A stretch of 64,000 nt of DNA, from assembly GCF_000337515.1 (NCBI RefSeq), contig NZ_AOIQ01000021.1, forward strand, positions 372,251-436,250. The letters run 5' to 3'. The stretch is from Halovivax asiaticus JCM 14624 (GTDB lineage Archaea > Halobacteriota > Halobacteria > Halobacteriales > Natrialbaceae). Position 1 is the first letter of the stretch. Every line of letters begins with the position of its first letter. Under the pieces are notes generated by a model. It was not told the DNA's origin. It worked only from the letters and a program-made list of their open reading frames with translations, and did no database searches. This document shows positions 51,820-61,084 of this stretch, piece after piece. Both the position numbers and the translations under genes were made by a program.

Positions 51820-53280
51820 ATGGGCTGGAAGGAAGCCGCAGAACCCGTACTCGCGCGGATGCCCACGGTCCGCAGACCGGAGGGACACGTTCCCTTCAAG
51901 CGAAAACTCATGTGGACCGGGGCGATCCTGGTACTGTACTTCTTCCTGACGAACATCTCCCTTCTCGGGTTAGGTCAGGGCGGAGAGGACCTCTTCGGTG
52001 AGTTCCGGGCGATCCTGGCCGGGCAGCAGGGCTCGGTTCTGCAGGTCGGGATCGGTCCGATCGTCACGGCGAGCATCGTCTTACAGCTGCTCGGCGGGGC
52101 GAACCTGCTCGGACTTGACACCGACGATCCGCGCGATCAGGTCCTCTATCAGGGGCTGCAGAAGCTACTCGTCGTCCTCATGACGGCGCTGACCGCGGCA
52201 CCGATGGTACTGGCCGGGGGCGGCTTCCTTCCGACGGCCTCCCAGCTCACGCTGGGGAGTCTCACGCTCGGTCCGACGGGCGTGAAACTGATCATGTTCG
52301 CCCAGATCTTCGTCGGGGGGATCCTCATCCTCTACATGGACGAAGTCGTAAGCAAGTGGGGTGTCGGCAGCGGTGTCGGCCTCTTCATCATCGCCGGGGT
52401 GAGCCAGATGCTCGTCGGTGGCTTCTTCGCATTCGAACGGGGAGCCGGGTTCTTCTACAACTGGTTCCTCATCTTGACCGGTGACATCCAGATCGACTCG
52501 CTCATCGGCGGGAACGGGCTCTATCAGCTGCTCGTCTCGGAGGGGAAGATCGTCGCCCTGTTGACGACGCTCCTGATCTTCCTGATCGTCGTCTACACGG
52601 AGTCGGTCCGCGTCGAGATTCCGCTCAGTCACTCGCGTGTGAAGGGCGCCCGGGGACGATTCCCGGTCAAGCTTATCTACGCGAGCGTCCTGCCGATGAT
52701 CCTCGTTCGAGCGGTCCAGGCGAACGTCCAGTTCATGGGTCAGATCCTGAACCAGCAATGGAGTGGCATGCCGGCGTTCCTCGGCACCTACACCAGCGGG
52801 GAACCTGTGAGTGGGTTCTTCTACTACACCGCACCCATTTACTCCCCGCAGGACTGGATGTGGTGGACCGGTGTCACCCAGGAGACGTGGCAGGTACTCC
52901 TGCGGATCGGGGTCGACCTCACGTTCATGGTGGTCGGTGGCGCCATCTTCGCCATCTTCTGGGTCGAGACGACCGACATGGGGCCGGAGTCGACGGCCAA
53001 ACAGATCCAGAACTCCGGGATGCAGATCCCCGGCTTCCGCCAGAACGTCGGCGTCGTCGAGAAGGTCATGGAGCGGTACATTCCGCAGGTGACCGTCATC
53101 GGCGGTGCGCTCGTCGGCTTGCTGGCCGTCTGGGCGAATATGCTCGGGACTATCGGTGGCGTTTCCGGGACCGGTCTCCTGCTGGCCGTCTCCATCACCT
53201 ACAAACTCTACGAGGAGATCGCCGAAGAGCAGATGATGGAGATGCACCCGATGATGCGCCAGATGTTCGGCAGCGAGTAA
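51820..53280 (+). CDS. secY: Protein translocase subunit SecY
   Basis: 486 residues with ten predicted membrane helices. Conserved archaeal SecY features include the plug and pore region QGSVLQVGIGPIVTASIVLQ, the cytoplasmic loop RVEIPLSHSRVKGARGRFPV and YADWMWWTG-like segments between late helices. It forms the SecYEG channel for protein export and membrane insertion. Gene order uL15-secY is the usual end of the spc operon. In many archaea adk follows directly; here adk is 7 kb away. Confidence 0.96.
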   Translation: MGWKEAAEPVLARMPTVRRPEGHVPFKRKLMWTGAILVLYFFLTNISLLGLGQGGEDLFGEFRAILAGQQGSVLQVGIGPIVTASIVLQLLGGANLLGLDTDDPRDQVLYQGLQKLLVVLMTALTAAPMVLAGGGFLPTASQLTLGSLTLGPTGVKLIMFAQIFVGGILILYMDEVVSKWGVGSGVGLFIIAGVSQMLVGGFFAFERGAGFFYNWFLILTGDIQIDSLIGGNGLYQLLVSEGKIVALLTTLLIFLIVVYTESVRVEIPLSHSRVKGARGRFPVKLIYASVLPMILVRAVQANVQFMGQILNQQWSGMPAFLGTYTSGEPVSGFFYYTAPIYSPQDWMWWTGVTQETWQVLLRIGVDLTFMVVGGAIFAIFWVETTDMGPESTAKQIQNSGMQIPGFRQNVGVVEKVMERYIPQVTVIGGALVGLLAVWANMLGTIGGVSGTGLLLAVSITYKLYEEIAEEQMMEMHPMMRQMFGSE

Positions 53281-53386
53281 CCGATCATCTACGTTTCGCC
53301 CGCGATCGGCTATTCGGACCGCTTTTGCTCCGGTCGGCTTTTCACGGAGTGGTTTCCCCGCGATCGGCGACCGACGGGCACACGTT

Positions 53387-53794
53387 TCAACCTCCGTCTC
53401 CGCCGTACCCGTCGCGAGGTTGCCAGAGCCCGCACCAGTCGACGGATCTGACCTCGCCAGCGACGACGGCACAGGCGCCGATCCCGTCACCCGATTTATC
53501 GTCGATGTAGAACGTACAGTTTCCACAGAGCATGCCTTCCTGCGGACCGCACGCGTAGCCAGCCTCTGTCTTCGACGCGAGGTTTGCTTCGGCCTGTCGT
53601 TCGACTCCGTCGATACTCAGAGCTGTCGCCTCTTCCTCGGGGACGCTGTCGTCGAGTTGTTCGAGGCAGTCGTTGGGTTCTTCGACCGCGATCGGCCCGC
53701 TCGTGGGTGTGTTGATGCACCCGGCCGAGAGGGCCAGCGAGCCACCGGCGGCGAGCATGAGTATCCGTCGGCGAGTCGACCTCCGTGAATCCAT
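53387..53794 (-). CDS. HiPIP-like iron-sulfur lipoprotein
   Basis: 135 residues. Start MDSRRSTRRRILML gives a Tat-like twin-arginine signal and a lipobox ending SAGC. The mature part has four Cys with high-potential iron protein spacing: YACGPQEGMLCGNCTFY, GIGACAVV and VDWCGLW, suggesting one [4Fe-4S]3+/2+ cluster. As a surface-anchored electron carrier it may feed the aa3 oxidase encoded nearby. An extra Cys (YACG) precedes the CGNC motif. The start at 53794 fits the signal; the open frame continues upstream. Confidence 0.82.
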   Translation of the reverse strand: MDSRRSTRRRILMLAAGGSLALSAGCINTPTSGPIAVEEPNDCLEQLDDSVPEEEATALSIDGVERQAEANLASKTEAGYACGPQEGMLCGNCTFYIDDKSGDGIGACAVVAGEVRSVDWCGLWQPRDGYGGDGG

Positions 53795-54021
53795 AGCCCG
53801 TCGTACACCGCTCGGCGTTATAATGCCCATCCGAGCCAGCGCGTGGCGTGACCGAACGTACGCATTCGGTACCGAACCGGTCGGTGAACGTGAATACGGG
53901 TTATTTGTCAATCGTTGTGGAAGGGGCCCGTGAGAATCAATGACGGACCCAGCCCACCCTGTCGAGCTGGCTTGGCTTACCGGGACTTGCACGGGTACGA
54001 CCGACGCGGGGGTGAAACCCA

Positions 54022-55341
54022 ATGAGTGATTCGGCGGATGATTCGTTCCACCCGCTCGGCCCCGAGTGGGAAGCCGACCTCGAGGCGGCACTGGAGGAGA
54101 CCGAATACGATACCGAACTCGGGCTTGCCATGGCCGAAGACGCCATGGCCGTCACGGCCGGTGAACTTTCCGAGGAAACCTTCCACGATCGGTATCACGA
54201 GGCCGTGTTGTCGGAATTCGGCCAAGATGACCGACCGACTGCCGAGGCAGCGGAGCAAGCCGCACAGTCGCGGGTCGAATCGCTCACCGACCTCGACGGT
54301 GACGTCGATCGCCGGGCAGTGCTCGCGACACTCGGCGCGGCGGGAGCCGCCCTTGGACTGGGCGGTGCTGTCGACGACGATCGAACCGAATCGACCGCTG
54401 CCCAGGTCGACGAGGGAACGGAGACCGGCGTCCAGTGGGGGATGGCGATCGACCTGGAGATCTGTGACGGTTGTCTTGCCTGCATGCAGGCCTGTCAGCA
54501 GGAACATCGCTGGAATCCGGGTATGAACTGGATGTACGTGATGGACTGGGAGTCGCCCGAAGAAGATCTCAACACGGGCCGAGGCCGTCTCGTCCGGCCC
54601 TGTCAGCACTGTACCGATGCGCCCTGCGAGAAGGTCTGCCCGACGACGGCACGACACACACGGGGCTCGGACGGGCTCGTCCTGACGGATTACGACGTCT
54701 GCATCGGGTGTCGGTACTGTCAGGTGGCCTGTCCGTACGGCGTCAACTACTTCCAGTGGGACGAACCGAACGTTCCGCTCAGTGAGATCGAGCAGAATCA
54801 CTACTACGATGCCCGTGGCCGACCGGTCTCGAGCCGGGCTCCACGCGGTGTGATGAGCAAGTGTACGTTCTGTCCGACGCGCCAGGACGGTTCACGAGGT
54901 CAGGAGGCAATCGGGACGACCGCATGCGAGGACGCGTGTCCACCGGGGGCGATCCAATTCGGCGATATGAACGACGAGGAGAGCGAACCGCAGCAGTATC
55001 TCTCTGACGTTCCGTTGGCCCGACTCCAGGAAGGCGACCCCGAGGACGAGGAACTGCAGACAGCCGTCGCCATCCTCACCGGAGAAGCGGACCCGGCAGA
55101 GACGACGGACGAGGGACTGACCGAGGAGGAAGCCAGAGAACTCGTCGACGCCGCAGCCGGCGAGAGCGCCTCGACCTTCCAGCTCCTCGCCGACGTCGGC
55201 ACCGACCCGAACGTCATCTACGTCGGGAACGAGCCAGGACCGCACGCAGAACAGGTACCGGGCCCGATCAGCTACGAAGAAGCTGGCCTCCTCGACAACC
55301 ACATGGATCGACTCGAGGAAGGCACGGTCAGGTTCGAATAG
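54022..55341 (+). CDS. Four-cluster 4Fe-4S ferredoxin (DmsB/NrfC-like) with long N-terminal region
   Basis: 439 residues. The Cys motifs CDGCLACMQAC, CQHCTDAPCEKVC, CIGCRYCQVAC and the split CTFC...CEDAC would hold four [4Fe-4S] clusters, as in electron-transfer subunits of complex iron-sulfur enzymes. The first about 90 residues are acidic and precede an internal Tat-like element DRRAVLATLGAAGAALG. The C-terminus (about 330-439) is an acidic extension. No molybdopterin catalytic subunit or NrfD membrane anchor is adjacent. Divergent from the HiPIP gene. Confidence 0.88.
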   Translation: MSDSADDSFHPLGPEWEADLEAALEETEYDTELGLAMAEDAMAVTAGELSEETFHDRYHEAVLSEFGQDDRPTAEAAEQAAQSRVESLTDLDGDVDRRAVLATLGAAGAALGLGGAVDDDRTESTAAQVDEGTETGVQWGMAIDLEICDGCLACMQACQQEHRWNPGMNWMYVMDWESPEEDLNTGRGRLVRPCQHCTDAPCEKVCPTTARHTRGSDGLVLTDYDVCIGCRYCQVACPYGVNYFQWDEPNVPLSEIEQNHYYDARGRPVSSRAPRGVMSKCTFCPTRQDGSRGQEAIGTTACEDACPPGAIQFGDMNDEESEPQQYLSDVPLARLQEGDPEDEELQTAVAILTGEADPAETTDEGLTEEEARELVDAAAGESASTFQLLADVGTDPNVIYVGNEPGPHAEQVPGPISYEEAGLLDNHMDRLEEGTVRFE

Positions 55342-55460
55342 GTGGCGAGTTGGGCCACCATCGAACTGACGCGGTCTCACCGAACGTCAATTGAATTCAC
55401 CGCAGTAGAACAGCCGTCCGCGTTGGGCTAACTTACCGAAGTGGGCGAACGTCCGTGAAA

Positions 55461-55727
55461 TTAGGCGCCCTGGATCGAGTACCCAGCCGCGGCGACGAGC
55501 AGGAGTACCATGAACAGCGACGTCAACATCATGTACGTGATCGATCGCGGCTCCTCGATGAGGTGCTGGAAATAGCCGGCGATGAGAAGTATCTTGACCG
55601 TAGCAAGCACGAGGATAATTCCGATAAACGCCGTATTACCGAGGCCGAGCCCGTGAAACCCAACCTTTGCCGTCGCCAGCACCATCAACAGTATGTAAAC
55701 GACCGTGTAGGTCCTGATGCTACTCAT
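55461..55727 (-). CDS. Cytochrome c oxidase subunit IV-like small membrane protein
   Basis: 88 residues with three hydrophobic helices; SSIRTYTVVYILLMVLATA and GYFQHLIEEPRSITYMM match the small COX4/CtaF-type subunit of haem-copper oxidases. The ATG at 55727 is preferred since a TATA-like ctataagtg sits 28-36 bases upstream of it, the usual leaderless spacing; an in-frame ATG at 55811 would add an acidic 28-residue N-terminus. It lies just downstream of the coxA-coxC fusion. Confidence 0.83.
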   Translation of the reverse strand: MSSIRTYTVVYILLMVLATAKVGFHGLGLGNTAFIGIILVLATVKILLIAGYFQHLIEEPRSITYMMLTSLFMVLLLVAAAGYSIQGA

Positions 55728-55940
55728 TATGACGTACTCGGTGTGGGCGTCACTTATAGCTTCCTCATGCGTGTCGTCGCCGGTAGCTCCCGTCTGCGGG
55801 TTTTCCGGCATCGCTCGCCCGTGACTTTCACGATCGGTTGGGTTCGTGAGACTACTGGTGAGGTGTGAAATTCAGCGCGGCGATGATCGATGAAGGAGTC
55901 GGGTTTCGAGCGAACAATTCGTGTGGGTGTCTTCCGCCGT

Positions 55941-58634
55941 CTACATCAGGTAGAACAGCGGGAAGAGGATGACCCAGACGATGTCGACGAAGTGCCAGTA
56001 GAGGCCGAAGTACTCCAGGTGGCGGTTATCACCCAGGTAGGCATCGATCGTGTAGACACGGTAGAGCATGAAGATCCCGATCAGGAGCCCCATGATCACG
56101 TGCAGCGCGTGGAGGCCGGTGGTGACGTAGTACATGGAATACTCGATGCCGCTGAACCAGTAGTCCCCGTGTGAGAACTTCTCGGCCCACTCCCAGCTCT
56201 TGATGCCGAGGAAGCCAAGTCCGAGGACGATGGTCGCACCGAGCGTCGCCAGCACGCCCTTCTTGTTCGAGCGTTCGGCCATCACGAGCGCGAGGATGAC
56301 CGTGAAGCTCGAGGTGAGCAGAATGTACGTGTTGAGCAGACCGGGCCAGGCAGCGCTCGGGATCGTGTGGAACGTCTCCCAGCCGGACCACAGGCGCATA
56401 AAGATGTACGCGCCGATAGCCGCGCCGAAGACGATCACGTCGGACGCCAGGAACACCCAGACGCCGAACTTCGTGGTGTCGATTCCTTCGAACGGCCAGC
56501 GCTCGGCGATGTTCATCGTCGGTCCGGTGAAGTCCTCGGTCCCCAGCTTGAACAGCGACACCAGCAGGAGGCCGAGCCCGCCGAGGAACGCGGCGATGTA
56601 GTTCGGTCGGATGGAGCCGGAATCGGCGATCCGACCGACCGACGCCTGATCGGAGACGGCTTCCTGACCGAGATGGTTCGTCATCTCTGTGCTGAACAGC
56701 TCGATGATCACGTCGGTCATACCCGAGAGCCCGGCGAACATGATGAACGTGCTGAGCCCGAGCATGAACGGCCAGATACTCGCGTGATCGATGTGCGCCT
56801 CTTCGTGAGTGGTCGCCGCTTCGTCGGCGCTATCGGCGTCGATCGTCGCGTCGGTGACGGCGCCGCCGTCGGTTGCGACCGGTTGATCGGTCACCTTGTC
56901 GGTGACTTCGTCGTTGATGACTGTGCCGCCGTCCGTCATGATGATCGGATCGTCATCGTCGTCGGTTTCCGTGTCGTCCACGGTCGTTCCGCCGTCAGTC
57001 GCGACTGCTGGATCGTCCGCCTCTCCGCCGTCGGTTGCGGTCTCCGCAGAGTCGTCGACGAACTCGAGTTTACCGGACCGGTAGGTCGGTCGACCGGGCC
57101 AGTTGTCGAGCGGTGGCGGCGATGGAATCGCCCATTCGGCCGTGCGGGAGAATTTCCACGGGTTGTCGGGCGCCTTTGGCCCGTAGAGTAGGCTCCAGGC
57201 GAAGTTCCCGAACATGATCAGGAACGAGAATCCGAAGAAGTACGCTCCCACGGTCGCGAGCTGGTGCCAGATCAGGTCGCCAGCCTGGTAGTGGAAGACG
57301 CGTCGGGGCGTCTCCCAGGTGAGGAACATCGGGAAGTAAAGCAGGTTGAACCCGATGAAGTAGGCGGCGAAGTGAACCTTTCCGGCGAACTCGTGGTACA
57401 TCTTCCCTGTGATTTTCGGCCACCAGTAGTACAGCCCTCCGACGAGGGCGGTGACACCGGAGACCATCACGTAGTGGAAGTGCGCGACGACCCAGTACGT
57501 ACCACGGAACTCGTAATCGAGCACGACGGCACCCAGGAAGACTCCGGTGATCCCGCCCAGGATGAACAGGACGAGGGCACCGAGGCTGAAGAGGAACGGC
57601 GTCGTAAAGCGGACGCGCCCCTTGACCATCGTGTAGATCAGCGCGAAGACCATCAGGTCGAACGGTAACGAGATCCCGATGGTCGTTGCCATATAGAGCG
57701 TCTTGATCTCCAGGTTGATCGTCGTGAGGAACATGTGGTGCATCCAGACCAGGAAGGACTGGACGGCCACGAGGACCATCGCGATGATGACCCACTTGCG
57801 GCCCACGAGGCGTCGACCCGTGAAGGTCTGGAACGTCTCGAACATGAGCCCCAGCGCGGGGAAGAAGACGATGTAGACCTCCGGGTGGCCGAAGAACCAG
57901 AAGAGGTGGCCCCACAACAGGGACGATCCCTGGTCCGTCGCGAAGTACTGCGTCAGGAAGACGCGGTCGATCGAGAGGAGCAACAGCGCCGCGAGCAACG
58001 CTGCGAACGCAAAGAGCATCATCCAGACGGTGAGGAGCCACGACCAGGTGAACAACGGCATGTTCCAGAGGCCGAGTCCCTCAGCTCGCATGCGGTGGAT
58101 GGTGGTCATGAAGTTGACCGTCCCGAACGTGATCGACATGACGAACATCATCAGTGCGATGATCGTCATGTTCGATCCTGCGGTCGCTTCCATCGCGAGC
58201 GTGTAGGTGGGCACGTTGAGCGGTGCGTACATCGTCCACCCACCGCCGAACGAGCCGCCCTGGAAGAACGCGAGCATGAAGAGGATGCCCGAGAACAGGT
58301 AGAACCAGTAACTCAGGGCGTTTAGCCGGGGGAACGCGAGGTCGTCGGCGCCGATCTGTAGCGGAACGACGTAGTTCGCGAACCCGGTTGCGAACGGCGA
58401 GAGGAACCAGAAGACCATGATGAGTCCGTGTGAGGTCACCGACTGGTTGAACTCGGAACCGCTCAGTAGCCCCGTTCCACCGGCCTCCCAGAGGTGTGCC
58501 CGGAAGACGAGGGCGAAGATCCCGCCCAGCAGTAGGAAGAACATCGCGGTGACGAGGTACATGACTCCAACGTCCTTGTGGTTGGTCGTCACCAGCCACC
58601 GTTTCAGCGAGCGCCGTGGTGGAAGCTCACTCAT
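55941..58634 (-). CDS. coxAC: aa3-type cytochrome c oxidase subunit I-III fusion
   Basis: 897 residues. Subunit I (about 1-515): haem ligands in SHGLIM (H69) and AHFHYV, CuB ligands in GHPEVYI and WMHHMF, cross-linked Tyr in GHPEVY, D-channel Asp in GADDLAFPRLN. Subunit III (about 615-897) ends with HYWHFVDIVWVILFP-like helices. The two are joined by an acidic linker (about 525-612) with repeated TDGG. Such coxA-coxC fusions are known in haloarchaea. The K-channel Lys position appears to be Met (LPFDLMVF). It reduces oxygen at the cytoplasmic membrane, with coxB directly upstream. Confidence 0.93.
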   Translation of the reverse strand: MSELPPRRSLKRWLVTTNHKDVGVMYLVTAMFFLLLGGIFALVFRAHLWEAGGTGLLSGSEFNQSVTSHGLIMVFWFLSPFATGFANYVVPLQIGADDLAFPRLNALSYWFYLFSGILFMLAFFQGGSFGGGWTMYAPLNVPTYTLAMEATAGSNMTIIALMMFVMSITFGTVNFMTTIHRMRAEGLGLWNMPLFTWSWLLTVWMMLFAFAALLAALLLLSIDRVFLTQYFATDQGSSLLWGHLFWFFGHPEVYIVFFPALGLMFETFQTFTGRRLVGRKWVIIAMVLVAVQSFLVWMHHMFLTTINLEIKTLYMATTIGISLPFDLMVFALIYTMVKGRVRFTTPFLFSLGALVLFILGGITGVFLGAVVLDYEFRGTYWVVAHFHYVMVSGVTALVGGLYYWWPKITGKMYHEFAGKVHFAAYFIGFNLLYFPMFLTWETPRRVFHYQAGDLIWHQLATVGAYFFGFSFLIMFGNFAWSLLYGPKAPDNPWKFSRTAEWAIPSPPPLDNWPGRPTYRSGKLEFVDDSAETATDGGEADDPAVATDGGTTVDDTETDDDDDPIIMTDGGTVINDEVTDKVTDQPVATDGGAVTDATIDADSADEAATTHEEAHIDHASIWPFMLGLSTFIMFAGLSGMTDVIIELFSTEMTNHLGQEAVSDQASVGRIADSGSIRPNYIAAFLGGLGLLLVSLFKLGTEDFTGPTMNIAERWPFEGIDTTKFGVWVFLASDVIVFGAAIGAYIFMRLWSGWETFHTIPSAAWPGLLNTYILLTSSFTVILALVMAERSNKKGVLATLGATIVLGLGFLGIKSWEWAEKFSHGDYWFSGIEYSMYYVTTGLHALHVIMGLLIGIFMLYRVYTIDAYLGDNRHLEYFGLYWHFVDIVWVILFPLFYLM

Positions 58635-59599
58635 CAGTTCTCACCTCCGGACTCGTTGGTCTGTTCGTTATCGTTGGACGTTCCCTCGTCGGGACTGTCT
58701 GTACCTTGATCATTACTGTCTCCACTGCCATCGTCACTGCTGTTTCCGCTGTCGCTCTCACTGCTGTCCGACTCTTGGGAAGCTATGTGGGACTCGAACT
58801 CTTCGGGCGTCGAATCGACCGAGAGCTCCCCTGACTGAATTGCGTCGAAGAGCGTTCCCGACGCCTCTGCATCCATGGCAGCGGCGAAGAGTTCCTCGTT
58901 GACGACGATGAGATCGTGGTTCATACTGCTGTGGCGATAGCCACAGAGTTCGTAGCACTGAACGCCAGTGTCGTATACGCCTGTCTCGTCGGCCTCGAAC
59001 CAGGTGGTGGCGTGCTCGCCCGGTATTGCGTCTGCTTTCACGCGGAATTCGGAAATTCCGAACGTATGCCAGACGTCACGGGAGCTGACGTTTGCTGCCA
59101 CCGGGGTGTCGGCCGGAATAACGAGCTTCATACTGGTCTCCACCCCCGTGTTATTCTGGTACGAGTACGCGTAATCGAAACCGAACGCCCACGCAGTGAC
59201 TTCCAGATCGAGGTATTCATCCACCTCTTCTTCGTTCTGGACCTGAATGTCACCGCCCTGCCCGATACCGCCAGGGCCGTCCTCGACGTACAGCAGCATG
59301 CCGTACGTCCAGACAATCAGCGAAATGACGATGATCGCCGAGAGGATGAACGACATGAAGAGTTTCTTTCCGCCCGTTCCACCGACCGGTAGCTCCCCGA
59401 CTTCGGGTCGACTATCCGCTTTGGGATCGACCGTGGTTTCGTCGTCGCGGTAGATGTACGCGTTGTACATGATGTACAGCACGACGACGATACCAACGAG
59501 CGTGCCGAGTCCCATGAAGACCTGGAAGATTAACTCGAACACGTCCCCGCGGGTCATGTCCGCTGTCGGAGTTAGTAGTGCGTGATAGATCGTATTCAC
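58634..59599 (-). CDS. coxB: Cytochrome c oxidase subunit II
   Basis: 321 residues, two membrane helices (about 22-46 and 80-105) and a CuA cupredoxin domain. The CuA ligands are complete: His in SRDVWHTFGI and CYELCGYRHSSM (C-x3-C-x3-H-x2-M, about residues 217-228). The tail is a Ser/Asp/Gly-rich acidic stretch of about 60 residues. The start is GTG; a TATA-like gataagtag lies about 38-46 bases upstream. Its stop overlaps the coxAC start (TGATG). Confidence 0.93.
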   Translation of the reverse strand: MNTIYHALLTPTADMTRGDVFELIFQVFMGLGTLVGIVVVLYIMYNAYIYRDDETTVDPKADSRPEVGELPVGGTGGKKLFMSFILSAIIVISLIVWTYGMLLYVEDGPGGIGQGGDIQVQNEEEVDEYLDLEVTAWAFGFDYAYSYQNNTGVETSMKLVIPADTPVAANVSSRDVWHTFGISEFRVKADAIPGEHATTWFEADETGVYDTGVQCYELCGYRHSSMNHDLIVVNEELFAAAMDAEASGTLFDAIQSGELSVDSTPEEFESHIASQESDSSESDSGNSSDDGSGDSNDQGTDSPDEGTSNDNEQTNESGGEN

Positions 59600-59776
59600 C
59601 TCTGTTTGACCGTTGTGCGACGATGGCGTGCGTATCTACTTATCTATTGGGACTTCGCTCTGCGGCCCGCGAAATGGAGGGCCCTTACGACCATGCCATC
59701 GTATCTCACGAAAACAGGATCGGGATGACCTTGATTCTATCGTTTTCGGAGCTGGTGGGAGTTCCCGGTACTTCTC

Positions 59777-60175
59777 TCAGACGGAACTCACCCACAGTCT
59801 GTATGACGCTGGGAGCCCGAACACGTCGGTGAAGAGTTCGTCGACGAACCGTGTCCGTCGGTCTAGCTCACCTGGTGTTTCGATTACCACGTGAACTCCG
59901 CCGGCTTCTTCCGGCCGAAGTAACTCCGCAATCTGGTACCGGGGATACGATTCGAGGAGTGTCTTTGCTCGGTCGAGTTCCGCCTCGGTACTGTCGAACG
60001 ACGTTTCGTCGCCAGTGCATTGGACCCAGGGAATCCCGAGGTTCGATACGTCGTCGGTTGTGGACTCGTCCGCCTCGAACGTGCAAAACCCGCTCGATCG
60101 TTCTTGGTGGGCCCGAATGCCGTCCTCGATCAGTGCTCGCCGTTCGTCTCGCGCGGTTGCGTCGAACCGACTCAC
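59777..60175 (-). CDS. Haloarchaeal hypothetical protein divergent from adk
   Basis: 132 residues beginning with GTG; a TATA-like gcttaaag is 24-31 bases upstream on the minus strand, consistent with leaderless translation. Pattern: [29 protein letters not shown], a middle acidic segment and [20 protein letters not shown]. No membrane segment or known motif. The function is unknown; position next to adk suggests a housekeeping protein but does not prove it. Confidence 0.65.
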   Translation of the reverse strand: MSRFDATARDERRALIEDGIRAHQERSSGFCTFEADESTTDDVSNLGIPWVQCTGDETSFDSTEAELDRAKTLLESYPRYQIAELLRPEEAGGVHVVIETPGELDRRTRFVDELFTDVFGLPASYRLWVSSV

Positions 60176-60194
60176 AGGCGCAGTTCGCGGTCCA

Positions 60195-60215
60195 TTCTTT
60201 AAGCATTTATGCGGG
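60195..60215. promoter_or_regulatory. Back-to-back TATA elements for divergent genes
   Basis: The stretch ttctttaagcatttatgcg holds two abutting TATA-like boxes. On the minus strand gcttaaag serves the GTG-initiated gene at 60175; on the plus strand catttatg is about 20-28 bases before the adk ATG at 60234. The two TBP sites touch, so both promoters may compete or be regulated together. Confidence 0.55.
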
Positions 60216-60233
60216 GCCGATGAACGCCTTCTC

Positions 60234-60887
60234 ATGACCGACCCACGAATTCTCATCATGGGCGCGCCGGGCGCCGGGAAAGGAACACAGAGCTCACGTA
60301 TCGCCGAGACGTTCGATGTCGAACACGTGACGACGGGCGATGCCCTCCGCGCGAACAAAGACATGGACATCTCCGACCTCGGGCTCGAGTACGACACCCC
60401 GCGGGAGTACATGGACCAGGGCGACCTCGTCCCCGATGAAGTCGTCAACACGATCGTCGAGACGGCGCTCATCGAAGCCGACGGATTCGTCCTCGATGGC
60501 TACCCCCGAAACATGGACCAGGCGCGAGAGCTCGCGGAGATGACCGACTTGGACGTCGTCCTCGCCCTCGACGTGAGCGAGGACGAACTGGTCGATCGAC
60601 TCACCGGCCGTCGTGTCTGTGAAGAGTGCGGGACGAACTTCCACGTCGACTTCGATCCGCCGGCAACCGACGGCGTCTGCGACGAGTGCGGTGGGGAACT
60701 CGTCCAGCGCGACGACGACACCGAGGAGACCGTCAAAGACCGCCTCCGTGTCTACCACGCCAATACCGAACCGGTGATCGAGTTCTACGAGGAACAGGGA
60801 CAGTTGGAGCGGATAGATGGTGAACTGACGCCTGACGAGGTCTGGGCCGACGTGAAAGCGACGATCGATCGAGAAGCGTCTTCCTGA
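60234..60887 (+). CDS. adk: Adenylate kinase
   Basis: 217 residues. P-loop GAPGAGKGT (about 9-17), NMP-binding region [20 protein letters not shown], and a LID domain bearing a [15 protein letters not shown] ... VCDECGGEL zinc site with four Cys. This is the bacterial-type long adenylate kinase used by haloarchaea. The ATG at 60234 is set by the motif start and the TATA element. It phosphorylates AMP with ATP in the cytoplasm. Confidence 0.95.
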   Translation: MTDPRILIMGAPGAGKGTQSSRIAETFDVEHVTTGDALRANKDMDISDLGLEYDTPREYMDQGDLVPDEVVNTIVETALIEADGFVLDGYPRNMDQARELAEMTDLDVVLALDVSEDELVDRLTGRRVCEECGTNFHVDFDPPATDGVCDECGGELVQRDDDTEETVKDRLRVYHANTEPVIEFYEEQGQLERIDGELTPDEVWADVKATIDREASS

Positions 60888-61084
60888 TTCGAATAGCGGT
60901 TTACGGACATAGGGAGGGACGAATTCACTCGATTTTCCAGCTTTTTTGCGACTGTATTCGACAGTATTGGACCGGGTGCCGATAGCGGCCTGATCGATCT
61001 ACGTGGGGCTCGCGTTTATCGTGACTTTATCGGACTAGCGTTCACTCCATTTGGCTCCGGAGTCTTGCTTCCGTCGCCCGGCGG

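Noticed and set aside
44237-53280. Alternative gene calls from overlapping frames in the ribosomal operon
   Set aside because: Every base is accounted for by conserved ribosomal proteins with short overlaps; the other frames lack conserved motifs.
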